Assembly (NCBI RefSeq): GCF_025822245.1
Contig: NZ_JACKTL010000036.1
Span: 186,285-250,284 of the forward strand
DNA length: 64,000 nt
From: Mycolicibacterium hodleri
Lineage (GTDB): Bacteria; Actinomycetota; Actinomycetes; Mycobacteriales; Mycobacteriaceae
Direction of reading: 5' to 3'
Both the position numbers and the translations under genes were made by a program. The notes below the pieces were generated by a model that did no database searches, was not told where the DNA came from, and worked only from the letters and a program-made list of their open reading frames with translations. This document shows positions 16,499 to 23,713 of this stretch, piece by piece. Within the stretch, counting starts at the first letter, position 1; every line of letters starts with the position of its first letter.

Positions 16499-18481
16499 TC
16501 AGTCGGTGATGCCGACGAGACTGCGCGTGATGTCGCCGATCTCGGCGACCAGGACCCGACTGGACGTGTCGTCGGGCCCCAAGTTCCGGCCGGCTTCGCG
16601 AATGCGCTGTTCGGCCGCGGCCAGTCGATCACCGTCGATGCGCCACGGTGCGCCCGGGGCCGTCGGCGCACCGGACAACGCCTCCGCGTACTCGTCGACC
16701 GCCACCACGAAGTCGGTGTGCAGCGTGGCGGGCGGCTGCGCGGGCAGGTTGGATTCAAGCGACGCGCACGACGTGGTGATGGCGTTGAGCGCGGTGCGGT
16801 AGGACTTCAACCACCGCCGTAGGTCACTCGAGTCCGACGTGGTAGCCCCCGCGGCCGCCTCGAACGCCGCACGGGCCCGGAAGGCCCGCTCCCACGCCGC
16901 GGCCAGGGCTTCACCCGGGTGGTCGAGACCGTGCACGAAGGCCTTGATGACCGTTGCGGCGTAGTCGATCTCGGTCTTGAGCAGTTCACCGGCCCGCTGC
17001 CGCAGCCGAACCAGCGAATGGTCGGGGAGGACGACGTGCACGAGCACGGCGAGCGCCCCGCCGATCAGCGTCGCGATCAACCGGTCGGTCATGGTGCCGA
17101 CGTCCGCGGCGTCGCTCACGTCGATCAGGAACACCACGACGGCGGCGAGTGCGGCACTGGTCGCGACGTAGCCGTACGCCGACACGGCGTAGGCGATTCC
17201 GAGGGCGAACACCGCGAGCACCGCGGCCGCCAGCCCGGTGGGATGCCAGATGATCGTCACCACCGAGGCCACGACGATGCCGCCGGCGTTGCCGGCCACC
17301 CGGCCCGCGCATCTCGTGTAGGTGTGTGCGGTCTCCGGGCGCAGCACGATCAGCACGGTCAACGGAATCCAGTATCCGTATGGGACGTCGGCGAAGCGTT
17401 CCACCGCCACCCCGGCGCCGACGCCCGCGGCGAGGCGAAACCCGTGCCGCAGGATGGGCGATCCCCAGGTCAGGTGTGCTCTGATGGCGGCCGCGGCGAT
17501 CGGCACCGCAGACAGCACACCGCGCCGCCCGAGCCGCGTGACGTGGTCGACGTCGGGCGTCAGCTCGCCGAATCTCAGTGCGACGGCCTCGTGCAACTGA
17601 TGGGAAAGACGCTGAGCCAGCGCCACGTTCGCCACCGCGACCGAGTCGGTCGCCGCCTCGACCTGCAGCACCCCGAGGCTCGCGTCGCGCTTTGCCGTAC
17701 GACTGCGACTCGCCACCACGTCGAGCACCCCCGCGGCGGCGCGCAGCACGGTGGCCACCGCTGGGTCGTCGACCGACCTGCCTGCCAACGCCGTCAGCGT
17801 CACCGATATCCGTTGCGGCAGGCCGTACCAGGCGCGGTAGGCCAACGGGCGGCGCTTGGCCTGGCGGTCGCTCATGGTCACCGTGTCACGCAGCCAGAAC
17901 AGCGGCGCCGGGTCCACACCCGCCGACGGGTCGGCGGCCAGACGCTTGGCGTCAGCCCCCAGCGAACGGTATGCCCTCGTCAAGGCGTCCCGTTGGAGTC
18001 GCCATCGGCGCCGTGGCCACAACCCGATCAGCACGGCCTGCACCAGCCCGCCGCCTACGGCCAGCAGCGCCGCCACCAGAACGCCCGACAGCGTCGGCGG
18101 GACGGGCGGCGCGGTGACGAGCAGGGCGCCGCAAGCCGCGGCGAGCAACCCGGCGTTGGTGCTGATCGCCCATTGAAGGCCGGCGAAGAAGCACCACGCC
18201 GTCGCCGCGAGGACGAAGAGCACGCCGTAGGACGAGGTCGACGTGCCCAGCAGGACCGCCGCACCCATCTGAACCGAGAGGGCGCTCACCAGGACCAGCG
18301 GCCCGCGCGGACTGTCCTGCAGCGCAGCGGCTCCCGCGATCGCCGCCGCACCGGCGGCCGCCGTCGCCGCACCCGCCGAACCCCAGTGCAGGCCGGCGAT
18401 CGCGGCGAGCATGACGCCGATGAGGCTGCGCCCCACCGCGCCGAGATCGGGCATGGTGAGTCGCTGCGGTAGTCCCTTCAT
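16499..18481 (-). CDS. FUSC family membrane protein (aromatic acid exporter-like)
   Basis: 660 residues from ATG 18481. Two clusters of about six membrane helices (residues about 20-165 and 345-490) are separated by and followed by cytoplasmic regions, the doubled architecture of FUSC/YccS/AaeB proteins. The motif GYWIPLTVLIVLRPE at the start of the second helical block is characteristic. Such proteins are thought to export aromatic carboxylates or to affect envelope permeability. It is monocistronic, between the convergent thioesterase and a divergent EthD gene. Confidence 0.82.
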   Translation of the reverse strand: MKGLPQRLTMPDLGAVGRSLIGVMLAAIAGLHWGSAGAATAAAGAAAIAGAAALQDSPRGPLVLVSALSVQMGAAVLLGTSTSSYGVLFVLAATAWCFFAGLQWAISTNAGLLAAACGALLVTAPPVPPTLSGVLVAALLAVGGGLVQAVLIGLWPRRRWRLQRDALTRAYRSLGADAKRLAADPSAGVDPAPLFWLRDTVTMSDRQAKRRPLAYRAWYGLPQRISVTLTALAGRSVDDPAVATVLRAAAGVLDVVASRSRTAKRDASLGVLQVEAATDSVAVANVALAQRLSHQLHEAVALRFGELTPDVDHVTRLGRRGVLSAVPIAAAAIRAHLTWGSPILRHGFRLAAGVGAGVAVERFADVPYGYWIPLTVLIVLRPETAHTYTRCAGRVAGNAGGIVVASVVTIIWHPTGLAAAVLAVFALGIAYAVSAYGYVATSAALAAVVVFLIDVSDAADVGTMTDRLIATLIGGALAVLVHVVLPDHSLVRLRQRAGELLKTEIDYAATVIKAFVHGLDHPGEALAAAWERAFRARAAFEAAAGATTSDSSDLRRWLKSYRTALNAITTSCASLESNLPAQPPATLHTDFVVAVDEYAEALSGAPTAPGAPWRIDGDRLAAAEQRIREAGRNLGPDDTSSRVLVAEIGDITRSLVGITD

Positions 18482-18567
18482 CGCCTGCCCGTCACAACGA
18501 AGACAAAACTACCGGGCCGATCGAGCATTGTGGGTCAGGGCGGCGGCCGTGGCGGTACGTTCGAGCG

Positions 18568-19281
18568 GTGGAGAAGGTGATCATCACCCTGCGGGGGCCG
18601 GCGGGCGACGACGCATGGTGCACCCGGTTGCGCACCGCGGTGTCCGACGACCTGCTGACGCTGGGAGCGCCGGGGCTCGCCGTGAACGTCCGGGACGCGA
18701 CGGTCGGCGACTCGCTGATGACGTTGACGACGTTGGATCCGCCCGTCGTCGGCTTCGTCGGCATCTGGACCCAGCAGTCCTACGGTCCGCACGTGACGGG
18801 CGCGCTGGACCGGTTGAGGGGCGAGTGCGAGCGAGTCGACGCGTATCTCGTCACCGAGTCGGTGCCGTTGCCGCCGCCGCCGACGGCCCCCGGGGCGCGC
18901 ACGCCCGGTTTCGCCAACGTCGCGATGCTGCGGCGGCCGGCGGACCTCGACGAGGAAACCTGGCTGGCGCGTTGGCATGTCGACCACACGCCGGTGGCCA
19001 TCGCGACGCAGTCGACGTTCGGCTACGTCCAGAACGCGGTGGTGCGCCCGTTGACGTCCGGCGCACCGGTGGTCGACGCGATCGTCGAGGAACTGTTCCC
19101 GCTGGAGGCGACCCGGGATCTGCACGCCTTCTTCGGGGCTGCCAACGACGCCGATCTCGGCGACCGGATGAACCGCATGGTGGCCAGCACGACGGCGTTC
19201 GGGGCCAACCGATGCGTGGACACCGTGCCGACGAGTCGCTACGTGATGCGCTCGCCGTTCGCCGCGGAGCTGTCCCGATGA
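18568..19281 (+). CDS. EthD-domain (dimeric alpha/beta barrel) protein
   Basis: 237 residues from GTG 18568. Two ferredoxin-like halves are suggested; the second half contains LDEETWLARWHVDHTPVAI, the W-HxxH-type signature of EthD proteins, and ends with an FFGAANDADLGDRM-like segment. EthD relatives accompany oxidations of ethers, lignin products or steroids, but their chemistry is mostly unknown. The stop codon overlaps the start of the PPOX-fold gene (ATGA), and an enoyl-CoA hydratase follows, suggesting one operon for degradation of a CoA-activated substrate. Confidence 0.8.
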   Translation: MEKVIITLRGPAGDDAWCTRLRTAVSDDLLTLGAPGLAVNVRDATVGDSLMTLTTLDPPVVGFVGIWTQQSYGPHVTGALDRLRGECERVDAYLVTESVPLPPPPTAPGARTPGFANVAMLRRPADLDEETWLARWHVDHTPVAIATQSTFGYVQNAVVRPLTSGAPVVDAIVEELFPLEATRDLHAFFGAANDADLGDRMNRMVASTTAFGANRCVDTVPTSRYVMRSPFAAELSR

Positions 19282-19718
19282 CCACCCTCGAGGAGGCCGT
19301 CGACCTGGCGTCGGCGGAAAGTGGTCTGGCCGTGGTGTCGACCGTCCGCCGGGACGGGACCGTGCAGGCGTCACTGGTCAACGCCGGTGTCGTCGCGCAC
19401 CCGGGTTCCGGTGCGCCGGCCCTCGCGTTCGTCACCTACGGCAAGGTGAAGTTGGCCAACCTGCGGGCGCGGCCCCAGATTGCGGTGACCTTCCGCGACG
19501 GGTGGCGGTGGGCGACAGTCGAGGGCACCGCCGAGCTCGCCGGTCCCGACGACCCGCAGCCATGGCTGACCGGCGACGCCGTCCGGCTGTTGCTCCGCGA
19601 GGTCTTCACGGCCGCGGGTGGTACCCACGACGACTGGGCCGAATACGACCGCGTGATGGCCGAGCAGCGGCGGACGGTGGTGCTGGTCACACCCGGCCGC
19701 GTGTACTCCAACGGCTAA
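19278..19718 (+). CDS. PPOX-class F420-dependent (or FMN) oxidoreductase
   Basis: 146 residues from ATG 19278. The split-barrel pattern of the pyridoxamine-phosphate-oxidase fold is visible: an early AVVSTVRRDGTVQASLVNAG strand pair, then KVKLANLRARPQIAVTF, then a WATVEGTAEL strand. Mycobacterial members of this size usually bind F420 or FMN and reduce unsaturated carbonyls or menaquinone/biliverdin-like molecules. It is coupled by a 4-bp overlap to the EthD gene and is 16 bp ahead of the enoyl-CoA hydratase. Confidence 0.82.
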   Translation: MTTLEEAVDLASAESGLAVVSTVRRDGTVQASLVNAGVVAHPGSGAPALAFVTYGKVKLANLRARPQIAVTFRDGWRWATVEGTAELAGPDDPQPWLTGDAVRLLLREVFTAAGGTHDDWAEYDRVMAEQRRTVVLVTPGRVYSNG

Positions 19719-19734
19719 CGCTTACGCTGCAGCC

Positions 19735-20496
19735 GTGCTGGTGGAGATCGACGATGCCAACGGGGTGCGGACCCTGACCCTCAACCGCCCGGAAGCGCTG
19801 AACGCGTTCAACGAAGCGTTGTACGACGCGACGACGATCGCCCTGCGAGACGCCGACGAGGACCCGGCCGTCGCCGTGGTCCTGCTGACCGGATCGGGAC
19901 GGGCGTTCAGCGCCGGCAACGACCTCGTCGAGATGCAGGCCCGGATCACCGACCCGGAGTTCCAGTCCGGGCAATACGGCTTCCCCGGGATGATCGAAAC
20001 CCTTACGGCGCTGCGGAAACCGTTGATTCTCGCGGTGAACGGCCTTGGCGTCGGCATCGGTGCGACGATCCTCGGCTACGCCGATCTGGTGTTCATGTCG
20101 ACGACGGCTCGGTTGAAGTGCCCGTTCACCAGCCTCGGCGTCGCGCCGGAGGCGGCGTCGTCCTATCTGCTGCCACAGCTCGTCGGCCGGCAGAATGCAG
20201 CGTGGATGCTGCTGTCCTCGGAGTGGGTCGACGCGGCAGAAGCGCAGCGGATGGGTTTTGCGTGGAAGGTGTGCGACCCCGAGGAACTCCTCGCCGACGC
20301 CCGCCGGCATGCGGAAATCCTTGCCTCACGGCCGATCTCAAGTCTGATCGCGGTCAAGCAGACGATGGTCGAGCCCACTCGCGGCGAGATCGCGGCCGCC
20401 GCGGCGCGGGAGTACGCGCAATTCGCCGAATTGCTCGGGGGAGTTGCCAACGCCGACGCACTGGCGTCGTTCGCCGATCGGCGCGAGGCCAACTAG
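19735..20496 (+). CDS. Enoyl-CoA hydratase/isomerase family protein
   Basis: 253 residues from GTG 19735. The crotonase fold is indicated by the LNRPEALNAFN strand, the first oxyanion loop GSGRAFSAGNDL, the second AVNGLGVGIGATI and a Glu in SLGVAPEAASSY at the position used by isomerases of the PaaG/ECI type. The Glu normally present just after the second oxyanion segment in true hydratases is less obvious, so an isomerase or another crotonase reaction is possible. It ends 2 bp before the convergent bfd gene. Confidence 0.87.
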   Translation: MLVEIDDANGVRTLTLNRPEALNAFNEALYDATTIALRDADEDPAVAVVLLTGSGRAFSAGNDLVEMQARITDPEFQSGQYGFPGMIETLTALRKPLILAVNGLGVGIGATILGYADLVFMSTTARLKCPFTSLGVAPEAASSYLLPQLVGRQNAAWMLLSSEWVDAAEAQRMGFAWKVCDPEELLADARRHAEILASRPISSLIAVKQTMVEPTRGEIAAAAAREYAQFAELLGGVANADALASFADRREAN

Positions 20497-20498
20497 CC

Positions 20499-20693
20499 TC
20501 AGCTCGCGGCGTGCAGGGGGCAGGCCGTCCTCGTACTGGCCGCCTCGATGATGGCTCGCACCGTTCGTCGGCAGCGGCCGCAGTCCAAACCGGCTCCGCA
20601 CGCGTCGGCGACCTGCTTCGACGTCGACGCCCCGGAGGCGACGAGGTCGGTGACGGCTTGGCTCGTCACGCCGGTGCACAAACACACGAACAT
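20499..20693 (-). CDS. bfd: Bacterioferritin-associated ferredoxin
   Basis: 64 residues. Cys4 and Cys6 (MFVCLC) plus Cys38 and Cys41 (CGRC) reproduce the CxC/CxxC ligand set of the [2Fe-2S] cluster in Bfd proteins. Bfd docks on bacterioferritin and passes electrons to the haem to mobilise stored iron. The gene lies back to back with bfrA across an IdeR-type box, the logical arrangement for iron release. Its ATG overlaps the TGA of a small upstream ORF (TGATG), and no strong ribosome site of its own is visible, so translation is probably coupled to that ORF. Confidence 0.93.
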   Translation of the reverse strand: MFVCLCTGVTSQAVTDLVASGASTSKQVADACGAGLDCGRCRRTVRAIIEAASTRTACPLHAAS

Positions 20694-20800
20694 CAGCCCG
20701 TCACCGCCCCGCGGAATTCAGTTGTCGAATGAGTGTCATCGGCGGAAATGGGCGACGAGGGCGAGCCGGCACGAATGGGAATGGTGCGCTTCCCATTCAT
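20693..20800 (-). CDS. Small leader ORF translationally coupled to bfd
   Basis: 35 codons from ATG 20800 (37 from the in-frame ATG 20806). The ATG at 20800 has an AGGAGG ribosome site at the ideal 8-nt distance, while the first ATG is only 2 nt from it. The TGA overlaps the bfd start. The peptide begins MNGKRTIPIRAG and is not recognised. A perfect 9-bp stem (20773-20781 with 20790-20798) begins inside its start codon, so initiation could be gated by folding. The ORF lies between the iron box and bfd, which makes a regulatory role plausible; expression is not proven. Confidence 0.55.
   Translation of the reverse strand: MNGKRTIPIRAGSPSSPISADDTHSTTEFRGAVTG
20773..20798 (-). promoter_or_regulatory. 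Perfect hairpin in the bfd leader
   Basis: GAATGGGAA and TTCCCATTC form a perfect 9-bp inverted repeat around an 8-nt loop. In the bfd transcript the stem starts at the last base of the leader ORF's ATG and sits 9 nt after its AGGAGG site. It could slow initiation, or act at DNA level as an operator. Confidence 0.6.
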
Positions 20801-20834
20801 CGTCATCGCCTCCTTGGCTGAGCACCTGGTCGAG

Positions 20835-20853
20835 TTAGCCGAGTCTAACCTTA
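20835..20853. promoter_or_regulatory. IdeR iron box between bfd and bfrA
   Basis: TTAGCCGAGTCTAACCTTA matches the IdeR consensus TTAGGTTAGGCTAACCTAA at 14 of 19 positions. A second partial, overlapping element follows (CTAAC-CTTA-GTTAG, 20846-20859). The box is about 150 bp upstream of bfrA and about 35 bp upstream of the bfd leader ORF, so iron-loaded IdeR could repress bfd while activating bfrA, as reported for mycobacterial ferritin genes. Confidence 0.75.
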
Positions 20854-21004
20854 GTTAGGGGAGGCAGTCCATCATCGGAGCCGTCAGCCGTGGTTTGGCT
20901 ATCCTCACCTGGGCTTCTGTCTGTCAGGGTCGTGGGAGACGACACGCCACGGGTTGCCCTCGTTGTCTCTCTTGGGCCCGGTCGGTGAACTAGATTCTGG
21001 AGGC

Positions 21005-21484
21005 ATGAACGGTGATCCCGACGTCCTGAAATTGCTGAACGAGCAATTGACGAGTGAATTGACGGCAATCAACCAGTACTTCCTGCATTCGAAGATGCAG
21101 GAGAGCTGGGGCTTCACCGAGCTCGCCGGACACACGCGCAAGGAAGCCTTCGAGGAGATGAACCACGCGGAGGCCATCACCGACCGCATCCTGCTGCTCA
21201 ACGGGCTGCCGAATTATCAGCGGCTGTTCTCCCTCAAGGTCGGCCAGACGCTGCGCGAGCAGTTCGAAGCTGATCTGACCATCGAGTACGACGTGGTGGC
21301 GCGACTCAAGCCCGGCGTGATCATGTGCCGCCAGAAGGAGGACGCCACCAGCGCGACCCTGCTGGAGACGATCCTGGCCGACGAGGAGCAGCACATCGAC
21401 TACCTGGAGACGCAGCTCGAGCTGATGGACAAGCTCGGCGAGCAGCTGTACTCCGCCCAGTGCGTGGCACGCCCGCCGCAGTAG
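21005..21484 (+). CDS. bfrA: Bacterioferritin BfrA
   Basis: 159 residues from ATG 21005 with a GGAGG ribosome site. The protein closely matches M. tuberculosis BfrA as remembered. Ferroxidase ligands Glu18, Glu51, His54, Glu94, Glu127 and His130 and the haem-ligating Met52 are all present. Twenty-four subunits form an iron-storage cage that oxidises Fe(II) and holds haem b at subunit interfaces. The gene is divergent from bfd and downstream of an IdeR-type box. GlnA3 lies a little downstream, as in M. tuberculosis. Confidence 0.97.
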   Translation: MNGDPDVLKLLNEQLTSELTAINQYFLHSKMQESWGFTELAGHTRKEAFEEMNHAEAITDRILLLNGLPNYQRLFSLKVGQTLREQFEADLTIEYDVVARLKPGVIMCRQKEDATSATLLETILADEEQHIDYLETQLELMDKLGEQLYSAQCVARPPQ

Positions 21485-21518
21485 GTGCCGACACTACGGG
21501 TGCTTCCGCGGGGCGTGC

Positions 21519-21649
21519 ATGCCCGTCACCGGTCCCGTCTTCGTCTCGCTCCAAGCGCGAGACCGGGACGCGCGCCAATCGCGTTCGCGCTCCGCGACCC
21601 AGACGGCTACCAGATCACGCCGCACGATCGCGCCTGGCCCACAAACTAG
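21519..21649 (+). pseudogene. VOC/glyoxalase-family gene remnant with internal deletion
   Basis: The first 54 bp read MPVTGPVFVSLQARDRDA, the usual first strand of VOC-superfamily proteins. Shortly after, another frame (+1) gives IAFALRDPDGYQITPHD and AWPTN-stop, a typical VOC C-terminus with the DPDGY motif; this frame ends at TAG 21649. A full VOC protein needs about 120-130 codons, so roughly 70-80 central codons are missing and the ends are out of frame. The remnant lies between bfrA and the AhpD-like gene, and its stop codon overlaps the KstR-type box. Confidence 0.6.
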
Positions 21650-21660
21650 AACCTGTTCCA
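21647..21660. promoter_or_regulatory. KstR-type box upstream of the AhpD-like gene
   Basis: TAGAACCTGTTCCA matches TnnAACnnGTTnnA at all fixed positions and ends 30 bp before the start of the carboxymuconolactone-decarboxylase-type gene. It is the second such box in the window and suggests sterol-linked control. Confidence 0.6.
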
Positions 21661-21690
21661 GAAATTCCGTCTCCGGCGTACGATGCGGCC

Positions 21691-22170
21691 ATGAGCAGAA
21701 TCGGAGACTTCGACGACGACGCCGCCGGATGGATCGCCCGCTCGCCCGACATCGGCATCGCCATGGCCGGCTACACGAACGCGGTCTACACCAAGAACCG
21801 GTTGCCGCTGCGCACGCGCGAGGTGGCCCGCATGGTGATCGCGCTCGACAACGAATGCGTGGTCTGCCAGAACACGCGTGACGCCGCGGGTGCCGAGGCC
21901 GGTGTGGACGAGGACCTCTACGACCATGCCGCGGAGTGGCGGACCTGGCCCGGCTACTCCCCGCAGGAGCGCCTCGCCGCGGAGTTCGCCACCCGATTTG
22001 CCAACGGGCACACCGAATTACGCGACGATGAACACTTCTGGGAGCGTTGCAACGAGCAGTTCAGTCCCGAACTGCTGACCGACCTGGCCCTGTCGTGCGC
22101 GATGTGGTTGGGCATGGGCCGCATGCTGCGCACGCTAGACATCGGTCAGGCCTGCAAGATCACGCTCTAA
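21691..22170 (+). CDS. Carboxymuconolactone decarboxylase/AhpD-like family protein
   Basis: 159 residues from ATG 21691. The all-helical CMD fold is indicated by LPLRTREVARMVIAL, followed by the redox-type motif ECVVCQNTRDAAG with the CxxC and the following Arg seen in AhpD-like proteins (the His of the classical ExxCxxCxxxH set is not present). It may be a peroxidase or a decarboxylase-like enzyme. The KstR-type box at 21647-21660 hints at a role in steroid or side-chain degradation. It ends 35 bp before glnA3. Confidence 0.83.
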   Translation: MSRIGDFDDDAAGWIARSPDIGIAMAGYTNAVYTKNRLPLRTREVARMVIALDNECVVCQNTRDAAGAEAGVDEDLYDHAAEWRTWPGYSPQERLAAEFATRFANGHTELRDDEHFWERCNEQFSPELLTDLALSCAMWLGMGRMLRTLDIGQACKITL

Positions 22171-22205
22171 CCTGCGCCGCCGCTCAGCCCGTGCAGAATG
22201 GGGCC

Positions 22206-23558
22206 ATGGCAGCCACACCGTTCACCGCCGCGGCCACGTCCACCCTCGAGTCGGCCGGGGTCACCACCCTGGTCGGCACTGTCGTCAACGCGGCCGGTCT
22301 GTGTCACGCCAAGACCGTGCCGCTGAGCCGGATGAGCGCGTTCGCCAATCCCGGTCTCGGCGCCAGCCCGGTGTGGCACGTGTTCACCGTCGACCAGGCG
22401 GGCATCGCCCTCGGTGGCGCCATCGGCGTCGTCGGTGACCAACGGATCCGCGTCGACGTCGACGCGCTGAGGATCCTCGGCGACGGATTGGCGTGGGCGC
22501 CGGGGTCGTTCTTCGACCAGGACGGTGCCCCCGACCCGTTCTGCAGCAGAGGCGCCTTGGCGCGCATCGAAGACCGACTCACCTCGGCTGGTCTCACCGC
22601 CCTCGTCGGCCACGAGATGGAGTTCGTCCTCGTCGGGCCCGACGGCGCCGCGCTGCCCTCGCACCTGTGGGCGCAGTACGGGCTGGCGGGTGTCCTCGAG
22701 TTCGAGGGCTTCGTTCGCGACGTCGTCGACGCGGCCACGGTCGCCGGGGTGTCCGTCGAACAATTCCATCCCGAGTACGGGGCCAACCAGTTCGAGATCT
22801 CGCTGGCACCCAAGTCGCCGGTCGCCGCCGCCGATCAGCTGATCGCGACCCGCATCCTGGTGGCCAGGGCCGCCAGGAAGCACGGGTTCCGCGTCAGCTT
22901 GTCGCCGGTACCGTTCGCGGGCAGCGTCGGTTCCGGCGCGCACCAGCACTTCTCGCTGCGGCACGACGGCGTGCCGCTGTTCTCCGGCGGACAGGGCGCC
23001 CAGGGGATGAGGCCGGCGGGCGAGGCCGCCGTCGCCGGCGTGCTGGCCGGTTTGGTCGAGGCCCAAGCCCTGCTGTGCGGTTCCATCCTGTCGGGCCTTC
23101 GGATGCAGCCGGGCAGTTGGTCGGGTGCCAGCGTGTGCTGGGGCACCGAGAATCGTGAGGCGGCAGTCCGCTTCCTGCGGGGCGGACCCGGCAACGCGCA
23201 CGGGGCGAACGTCGAGGTGAAGGTCGTCGACCCCTCGGCGAACCCGTACCTCGCGACCGCGGCGATCATCGGGCTGGCGCTCGACGGCATCGAACGCGAA
23301 CTTCCCCTAGGGGCCGAGGTGCCGGTCGACCCCGGAACCCTGACCGCCGACGAGCGGAACTCCGCCGACATCGGCCTGCTGTCCGACGATCAGGGGGCCG
23401 TCGTCGCCGCCCTTGCCGGATCGTCGCTGCTGCGCGGCATTCTCGGTGACGCCGTGGTGGATTCGGTTGTCGCCGTGCGGGGTTACGAGCACGAACACTT
23501 CGCCGACCTGACACCGGAACAACTGGCTGAGAAGTTCCGACTGGCGTGGAGCGTGTAG
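22206..23558 (+). CDS. glnA3: Glutamine-synthetase-family enzyme GlnA3
   Basis: 450 residues from ATG 22206. Glutamine synthetase signatures include VGHEMEFVL with metal-binding Glu, the FHPEYGANQFEISLAP segment, GAHQHFSLR with the metal His, and the C-terminal NPYLATAAIIGLALDG. The protein is shorter and more divergent than GlnA1, and its position near bfrA matches glnA3 of M. tuberculosis (Rv1876-Rv1878 region, from memory). GlnA3-type enzymes of actinobacteria can gamma-glutamylate polyamines instead of making bulk glutamine, so a polyamine- or amine-detoxifying role is plausible. Confidence 0.85.
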   Translation: MAATPFTAAATSTLESAGVTTLVGTVVNAAGLCHAKTVPLSRMSAFANPGLGASPVWHVFTVDQAGIALGGAIGVVGDQRIRVDVDALRILGDGLAWAPGSFFDQDGAPDPFCSRGALARIEDRLTSAGLTALVGHEMEFVLVGPDGAALPSHLWAQYGLAGVLEFEGFVRDVVDAATVAGVSVEQFHPEYGANQFEISLAPKSPVAAADQLIATRILVARAARKHGFRVSLSPVPFAGSVGSGAHQHFSLRHDGVPLFSGGQGAQGMRPAGEAAVAGVLAGLVEAQALLCGSILSGLRMQPGSWSGASVCWGTENREAAVRFLRGGPGNAHGANVEVKVVDPSANPYLATAAIIGLALDGIERELPLGAEVPVDPGTLTADERNSADIGLLSDDQGAVVAALAGSSLLRGILGDAVVDSVVAVRGYEHEHFADLTPEQLAEKFRLAWSV

Positions 23559-23713
23559 TGGCGAGTGCGCAAGGTGCCACGAGTCTGCGGCACTAGCATT
23601 CGCCTCCGACATCTCCGGCGCCCGGGGCGGGGGTTGTCCACAGGCCTTCGGCTTATCCACAGAACGCTTGCAGCGGAATGACTTTCGTCGGAATACGCTC
23701 TAAAATCGAAAGC

